Shown: in pieces, positions 59,649 to 64,000 of the stretch | Layout of the letters: each line of letters begins with the position of its first letter | Numbering within the stretch: position 1 is the stretch's first letter | NCBI GenBank assembly: GCA_025356275.1 | Contig: JANXUK010000121.1 | Coordinates: forward strand, 1 to 64,000 | Direction: 5' to 3' | DNA: 64,000 nt | From: Sphingomonadales bacterium | GTDB taxonomy: Bacteria; Pseudomonadota; Alphaproteobacteria; Sphingomonadales; Sphingomonadaceae | The notes under the pieces: model-generated | Databases searched by the model: none | What the model was told of the DNA's origin: nothing | What the model saw: only the letters and a program-made list of their open reading frames with translations | Position numbers and translations under genes: made by a program

Positions 59649-61028
59649 TCATCCGTGGGTCCATGTCGATTGCGGCGCACCGGTGAGGAGTTCGAGCGCG
59701 ATGAGCTGTTCGGAAACCGCCTGCCGCGCGGCGATCAGCGCGGCCTGTCGGTCGCGCAGGGTCTGTTGGGCCAGTGCGGCGGTGGCGGGGGCGAGGTCGC
59801 CCTGCGCCTCCGCCTTGGCCGCCCCCCGCGCATAGCGGGTCAGTGCGGGCAATTGCGCGGAAAGCTGATCTATCGAGGCCTGCGCAATCGCGATCCCCGC
59901 CACCGCCGCCGCAATGTCCGAGCGGGTCTGGAACAGGCGCGCATCGTAATCGGCCTTGAGGGAGGCGCGCGTCGCCTCGGCCAGCGCGATGCCGCCGCGA
60001 TTGCGGTTCCACAGCGGCAGCGTGAAATTCACTGCCGTGCCGACCAGGGTGTTGCCAGTGCTGTCGCGGTTGCCGCCGACCGCCAACGTCAGCGTGGGGA
60101 ATTGATCGAGCACCGCCTTGTGCACTGCGGCCTCCTGCGCGGCGTAACCCGCCCTAAGCGCCGCGAGATCGCTGCGCTGCGCCCGCGCCAGGTCGAACAG
60201 ATGCGAGGGATCGAGCGCGGGTAGCGGCGTTTCTTCCACCGCCAACCGCAATCGCACATTCGGCGCCAGCCCCAACAGCCGCGCCAGCTCGGCGGAGGCA
60301 GCGATCAGCGCGGACTCATTGTTGCGCAATTTGTCGGCGGCATCGAGCGCGCCGAGCCGATTGACCTGCACCGCATCGCTGGCCAGATCACCGCGCAGCG
60401 CCGCGCGTAGACTGGCCGCGAGCAGCCGGTCCGAACTGTCCCGCGTGGCCCGGCCCAGCGCGACCTGACGCATCAGCGCGGTGACCCGGACCGCCTGAAG
60501 CCGCGCGGCGCCGGCGGTCTGCCATTCGGCCCAGGCGAGATCGAGCCGCACCTGATCGACCTGCGCGCGGGCCTGCGCTGCGACGACATGACGCTCCCGC
60601 AGCAAGGCGATGTCCTGCACCAGCTGACCGGCGATATTGTCCAACGTGTCGGGCCCGGTCAGCAGCCGGTCGTAAGACAGGTTGAGCGTCGGGTCGGGCA
60701 GCAGCTTGGCCGCGAAGGCCTGCGCTTCGGTGATCCGCGCCTTGGCCCGCATCGCCTTGAGGTCCGGGTTTTCCAGGACTGCGATCACCGCCACGGCATT
60801 GGCGTCGAGCGGTGCATTCAGGTCGATTGCCGTAGGGGCGAGGTAGGGCCGGTCGATCGCGCGAGCATCGGCGCTCAGCACCGCCGCCACCGGCGCATCC
60901 AGCGCGCCCGCGCCATCGGCCAGCGCGCCCGCGCCATCGGCCAGCGGGGCGGGGTGATAGGCGGCGCAACCCGCCAGCATGGCCAGCAGGACCGCCGGCC
61001 ATGCCCGGATCCGGCGCGCCGCCGTCAT
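59649..61028 (-). CDS. RND efflux outer-membrane channel, lipoprotein (CusC/OprM type)
   Basis: A 459-residue TolC-superfamily protein; start MTAARRIRAWPAVLLAMLAG at 61028 with lipobox LAGC. ATAIDLNA-like beta start, LLPDPTLNLSYDRLLTGPD and the second-half FTLPLWNRNRGGIALAEATR are the paired barrel/duct regions. A doubled ADGAGAL unit after the lipobox comes from a 21-bp DNA repeat at about 60905-60950. It is the first gene of the efflux operon channel-adaptor-pump-ThuA-b561, but the 270-bp element lies directly after its stop. Confidence 0.9.
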   Translation of the reverse strand: MTAARRIRAWPAVLLAMLAGCAAYHPAPLADGAGALADGAGALDAPVAAVLSADARAIDRPYLAPTAIDLNAPLDANAVAVIAVLENPDLKAMRAKARITEAQAFAAKLLPDPTLNLSYDRLLTGPDTLDNIAGQLVQDIALLRERHVVAAQARAQVDQVRLDLAWAEWQTAGAARLQAVRVTALMRQVALGRATRDSSDRLLAASLRAALRGDLASDAVQVNRLGALDAADKLRNNESALIAASAELARLLGLAPNVRLRLAVEETPLPALDPSHLFDLARAQRSDLAALRAGYAAQEAAVHKAVLDQFPTLTLAVGGNRDSTGNTLVGTAVNFTLPLWNRNRGGIALAEATRASLKADYDARLFQTRSDIAAAVAGIAIAQASIDQLSAQLPALTRYARGAAKAEAQGDLAPATAALAQQTLRDRQAALIAARQAVSEQLIALELLTGAPQSTWTHG

Positions 61029-61088
61029 CTCCGCCGTCCTCTCACGCACCACTGCTCACGAATCCCGATAGCGAAGCTGCACCAAACG

Positions 61089-61610
61089 CTATTTTGCCGG
61101 CGCGAACAAGGCAGCATAGCTGGGGATGCGCGCCTGCAACGCATCGCGCAGCAGGGTGCCGTCGTTGAAGAAGGCGCGTTCGTCCTTATGCACGTCGGGG
61201 CCGATCTTATAGGCCAGCACGAGCAAGCCGATGTTCGCGCCCGTCGCATCGCGCAGCGGGATCTGGAGCACGAATTTCGCTTTCGCATCATGCCGGTGCC
61301 AGCGCGGATCGACCGAGGATATGCCTTTGACGATAATGTCGACATCATCGGGATCGTCGGGGTTGCCGATGCGATCAGGATAGGAGCCGGCGAACATCGT
61401 GTAAACCTTGTCCATGCCGATGGGCACGCCGTGGAAGGTGACGCTCCACAATTCGGGGTGGGCGGCCATGATTTCGTCCGACAATTGCTGGGCATAGATG
61501 CGATAGGCCGGCGCGGTCCAGTTCTTCGCCTTTTCGGGCTCGGCATAGGCGGTGGCCGGCAGGCAGAACGCCATGGCTGCTGCGGCCAGCAGGAACGATT
61601 TGTTGAACAC
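61089..61610 (-). CDS. Secreted protein of unknown function, single-domain sensor-like
   Basis: A 173-residue protein with a clear signal peptide (MFNKSFLLAAAAMAFCLPAT, cut near AYAE). The mature part has HPELWSVTFHGVPIGMDKVY, then a SYPDRIGNPDDPDDVDI loop and a final domain strand set with VLQIPLRDATGANIGLLVLA, which resembles the last strands of Cache/PAS-like ligand domains. No membrane anchor or output domain. It lies 60 bp upstream of the efflux operon and downstream of the 2-hydroxycarboxylate transporter on the same strand. Function unknown. Confidence 0.7.
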   Translation of the reverse strand: MFNKSFLLAAAAMAFCLPATAYAEPEKAKNWTAPAYRIYAQQLSDEIMAAHPELWSVTFHGVPIGMDKVYTMFAGSYPDRIGNPDDPDDVDIIVKGISSVDPRWHRHDAKAKFVLQIPLRDATGANIGLLVLAYKIGPDVHKDERAFFNDGTLLRDALQARIPSYAALFAPAK

Positions 61611-61719
61611 CTCTCAAACCCCTTATTATTATGCCGCATGATGCGGTGTGTTGCGCTTTAGGGTTGCAGCCTGAAGACAACCCAACCTTTGCCTGAATAA
61701 CCTTTCAGCCAATCGCGCG

Positions 61720-63051
61720 TCATCCCAGCAGCTTGAGCAGCGAGAGCGCCGCGATCACCGTGGCGGCGCCGCCGATCCGAGTCGAAATCTGCGCAAAGGG
61801 CATCAGCGGCAGCCGGTCGCACGCGGTCAGGATTGCGACATCGCCGGTCCCGCCCTGGCTGGCGCGGCAGCCGGTGACGATTGCGGCCTCGATCGGATAC
61901 ATGCCCAGCCACCGCCCGACGATAAAGCCGGTACCCATCAACGCCGTCACCGTAGCGATAATCGTGATGACCATCGCGGGCGTGAAAGCGGCGATCAGCT
62001 TGTCCCACGGGGTCAGCGAAACACCAATGGCAAACAGCAGCGGATAGGTGACTGCGGTGGAGAAGAACTTGTAATAGGCAAACGCCCCCGCCTTCAGCAC
62101 CGGGGAGACCAGCCGCCCCAGATTGAGCACGATCGCCAGCAGCAGCATCGTGATCGGCCCGGGGAACCCGAACACAGTCTGACCCAGCAGACCGATCAGA
62201 TACAGTGTCACCGCCGTGACCCCCGCCGCCGCAACATCCGCTGGCCCGATGGGGGTCTGCGGCTGGGGCGACAACAGCCCGATATCGTCATGCTCATCGA
62301 CCTGGAGCACGCCATTGCCGGTGAGATCGGGGCGCCGGCGCCCGATATGGTTGAGCACGCCCGAGCAGACGATCGCGGTCAGGCTGGCGAACATCACCGC
62401 TGGCAGCAACTTGGCGAGCAGCAGCCCCTGATCGGTATGCAGCATCCCGGCATAGCCGATTGACAGCGGGATCGCGCCCTCCCCTACCCCGCCGGCCAGC
62501 GCCGGGGCCAGCACGAAGAAGAACGTCTGATGCGCCCCCATGCCCAACGCCACGCCCATTGCCATGCCGACCGCCAGCGCCGCCGCAGTGCCCGCCACCA
62601 TCGGCACGAACACCTTGAGAAAACCGCGCACCAGCACGCTGCGGTCCATGCTGAGCACCGAGCCGACGACGATGGCGGCGATATAGAGGAACAGGAACTG
62701 GCTGTCCTTGGTGAAGCTCTTGATCGTTTCGACCATAGGCCCCGGCAGCGCGTGGACATAGACCAGATAGGACGGGATGAAGGTTGCAAAGATCGCCGCC
62801 GCACCCAGATTGCGGATCACCGGGATGCGCTTGCCCAGCTCGGCACAGGCGAAGCCGCCCACCCCAAGAATGGCGATCATCAGCGAGATGTCGGTCGGCA
62901 ATTTACCGCGCACAACAAACCCGCCGATCACCAGCAGCAACAGCGCGAACACCGGCCACGGGATCACCCCGATGCTGAACCGCGCCGGCGTTGCCCCCGC
63001 GCTGGTCGGCGCGGGGGCGGTATCGCACGGGTTGGTATTATCGCTCATCAT
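61720..63051 (-). CDS. 2-hydroxycarboxylate transporter (CitS/2HCT family)
   Basis: A 443-residue sodium-coupled citrate/malate-type symporter. The two re-entrant-loop motifs expected of the family are AGGVGEGAIPLSIGYAG and RASQGGTGDVAILTA, in inverted-topology halves of about five helices each; FFSTAVTYPLLFAIGVSLTP is the conserved late helix. It imports a di- or tricarboxylate. It begins 2 bp after the TonB receptor stop, so receptor and transporter form an uptake pair across both membranes. Confidence 0.9.
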   Translation of the reverse strand: MMSDNTNPCDTAPAPTSAGATPARFSIGVIPWPVFALLLLVIGGFVVRGKLPTDISLMIAILGVGGFACAELGKRIPVIRNLGAAAIFATFIPSYLVYVHALPGPMVETIKSFTKDSQFLFLYIAAIVVGSVLSMDRSVLVRGFLKVFVPMVAGTAAALAVGMAMGVALGMGAHQTFFFVLAPALAGGVGEGAIPLSIGYAGMLHTDQGLLLAKLLPAVMFASLTAIVCSGVLNHIGRRRPDLTGNGVLQVDEHDDIGLLSPQPQTPIGPADVAAAGVTAVTLYLIGLLGQTVFGFPGPITMLLLAIVLNLGRLVSPVLKAGAFAYYKFFSTAVTYPLLFAIGVSLTPWDKLIAAFTPAMVITIIATVTALMGTGFIVGRWLGMYPIEAAIVTGCRASQGGTGDVAILTACDRLPLMPFAQISTRIGGAATVIAALSLLKLLG

Positions 63052-63053
63052 CC

Positions 63054-64000
63054 TCAGAACCGCAGCCCGGCGGAGACATAGATCAGCCGCTGGATCGCGC
63101 CATAGGTGCTGACGTCAGTGTTGTTTTCAGCGCGCCAGGCGACCGCCCCGGCATTGGCCCCGGCGGCGGGGTTGATGTTGCTGGATACCGGCGGCGCCTG
63201 ATTGAACAGGTTGTTGACGCCTACCGCCACGGTCAGCCCGCGCGCGCCGGGTTCAGCCGCGCTGCCCCAGCTGGCGCGAAGATCCCACGAGGAGAAGCTC
63301 TTGACCTTGCCGATGATATATTGCGGATTACCGGCGTTATACTGCGTGAAGAACCCCGCGCCGCCCGCGCCAATATCGTTTACCCCGCCGATATAGGTGT
63401 TGGCGATGCCCAGGCTCCACGCGTTCCAGCTCCAGTCGACACTGGTGTACATCCGCAGCCGTGGCAAGGTGCCCTGCGATCCGCCGCCCTGGGTGGTCGT
63501 GCCGGTGAAATCGTACAGCACCTGCGCCGGGTTGGTGCCCGATGCGGTGACCGGCAGCGCACGGTATTTGTAGCTGAGCAGCACCGCCGCCTGATTCATG
63601 AAGCTGATCGTGCCCATGTCATGCGTCTCATAGTCATAGGAGGTGGTGAAGTTCAGGCTCTTGATCCGCGTCTCGCCCAGATTGGTGAAGCGGTCGACGA
63701 TATAGAGATTGCCGAAGGTGCTGGCCGATGTCGCGTTAGCCGGGTTGGTCAGATAGGTCGCCAGCGCGCCCGGTGTGGCAAACGAGGCATTGCTGGCGCC
63801 AGCCAATCCCGGGAAATTGCCCAGCGCGATATTGTTGTAGAACGGCGAGGCCGAGCCATTGGCATTGACGTCGATCAGGATGTTGTTGAAGCCGATGCCG
63901 CCCGGTGAGCCCTTGACGATGACGCTGTTATATTCGGCGTCGATCTTCAGATGCGGCACCGCATCGGGCTTGAACACCACGCCCAGCGTATAGGAATCGG
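63054..64000 (-). CDS. TonB-dependent receptor, C-terminal part (runs off the window)
   Basis: The frame is open to the window edge; about 315 residues of barrel are visible, from DSYTLGVVFKPDAVPHL to the terminal QRLIYVSAGLRF with final phenylalanine. SSWDLRASWGSAAEPGARGL and GVNNLFNQAPPVSSNINPAA are typical last-strand regions. Plug and signal peptide lie beyond 64000. Coupled to a 2-hydroxycarboxylate transporter, it may take up a hydroxycarboxylate or its iron complex, such as ferric citrate. Confidence 0.88.
   Translation of the reverse strand, partial: DSYTLGVVFKPDAVPHLKIDAEYNSVIVKGSPGGIGFNNILIDVNANGSASPFYNNIALGNFPGLAGASNASFATPGALATYLTNPANATSASTFGNLYIVDRFTNLGETRIKSLNFTTSYDYETHDMGTISFMNQAAVLLSYKYRALPVTASGTNPAQVLYDFTGTTTQGGGSQGTLPRLRMYTSVDWSWNAWSLGIANTYIGGVNDIGAGGAGFFTQYNAGNPQYIIGKVKSFSSWDLRASWGSAAEPGARGLTVAVGVNNLFNQAPPVSSNINPAAGANAGAVAWRAENNTDVSTYGAIQRLIYVSAGLRF

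Noticed and set aside
58336-60012. A 558-residue frame that would extend the efflux adaptor far upstream
   Set aside because: The extra 200 residues run through the 270-bp element and into the channel gene in another frame, with no similarity and no signal peptide; the lipobox just after 59394 fixes the real start.

Overview
The window is high-GC DNA that reads like a sphingomonad (Alphaproteobacteria, Sphingomonadales). The evidence is a ferB-ferA pair with an NDP-forming (SYK-6 FerA-type) feruloyl-CoA synthetase next to a vanillin-dehydrogenase-like gene, several TonB-dependent receptors, the alphaproteobacterial popZ-tolC-pcm order, and an argH-lptM-lysA-met8 block. The genus cannot be fixed from sequence alone.

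Layout. 1-2213: the end of an IS481-type insertion sequence abuts a small minus-strand operon of a 48-residue peptide and two cupin-like/helical-repeat proteins of unknown function. 2327-6716: siroheme, lysine and arginine genes (met8-like, lysA, lptM, argH) and a divergent TlpA-like thioredoxin lipoprotein. 6733-7690: an accessory patch with a palindromic repeat pair and two tandem 53-residue peptide genes that share leader and tail but differ in the middle, separated by a terminator, hairpin repeats and a structured leader. 7692-10443: FAD-linked oxidase and MFS transporter. 10522-19124: TonB receptor remnant, intact TonB receptor, then an apparent operon of gamma-glutamyltransferase, GNAT, PLP decarboxylase, tRNA-binding-domain protein and a frameshifted class V aminotransferase, followed by tRNA-Val(TAC). 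19243-24002: ferulate catabolism (ferB-ferA, aldehyde dehydrogenase). 24455-31230: cupin, cytochrome c and three FGE-sulfatase-fold secreted proteins, then a DUF8021-like protein and a tannase/feruloyl-esterase-family hydrolase. 31325-41994: TonB receptor, aldo/keto reductase, two MFS transporters, flavin monooxygenase, Asp/Glu-racemase-type enzyme, IclR regulator and a fourth FGE-fold protein. 41991-45758: TonB remnant, GntR regulator, HMG-CoA lyase, a hydantoinase-B remnant and a family III CoA-transferase. 45759-47514: decayed sequence with a broken response-regulator receiver domain. 47515-53858: ferredoxin, thioesterase, popZ, TolC, Pcm, class I fumarase, small membrane protein, phosphoesterase. 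53954-61028: a tripartite RND efflux operon with a ThuA-like secreted protein and a cytochrome b561, interrupted by a 270-bp inverted-repeat element. 61089-64000: secreted protein, 2-hydroxycarboxylate transporter, partial TonB receptor.

How the genes fit together. The middle of the window looks like a plant-phenolic utilisation region: outer-membrane uptake (TonB receptors), extracytoplasmic ester cleavage (tannase/feruloyl-esterase family), inner-membrane import (MFS), CoA-dependent side-chain removal (FerA/FerB) and aldehyde oxidation, with local IclR and GntR regulators. A single 15-bp motif lies in both divergent promoters around the IclR gene.

Least explained items: the duplicated precursor-like peptides (6971-7594), the peptide plus paired cupin-like operon (149-2213), a palindromic repeat family present as pairs at four loci with compensatory arm changes, the FGE-fold set lacking the catalytic cysteine pair, and the 270-bp element that appears to supply the start of the efflux adaptor gene. 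Gene names rest on recognised motifs and remembered family features; no database search was run.
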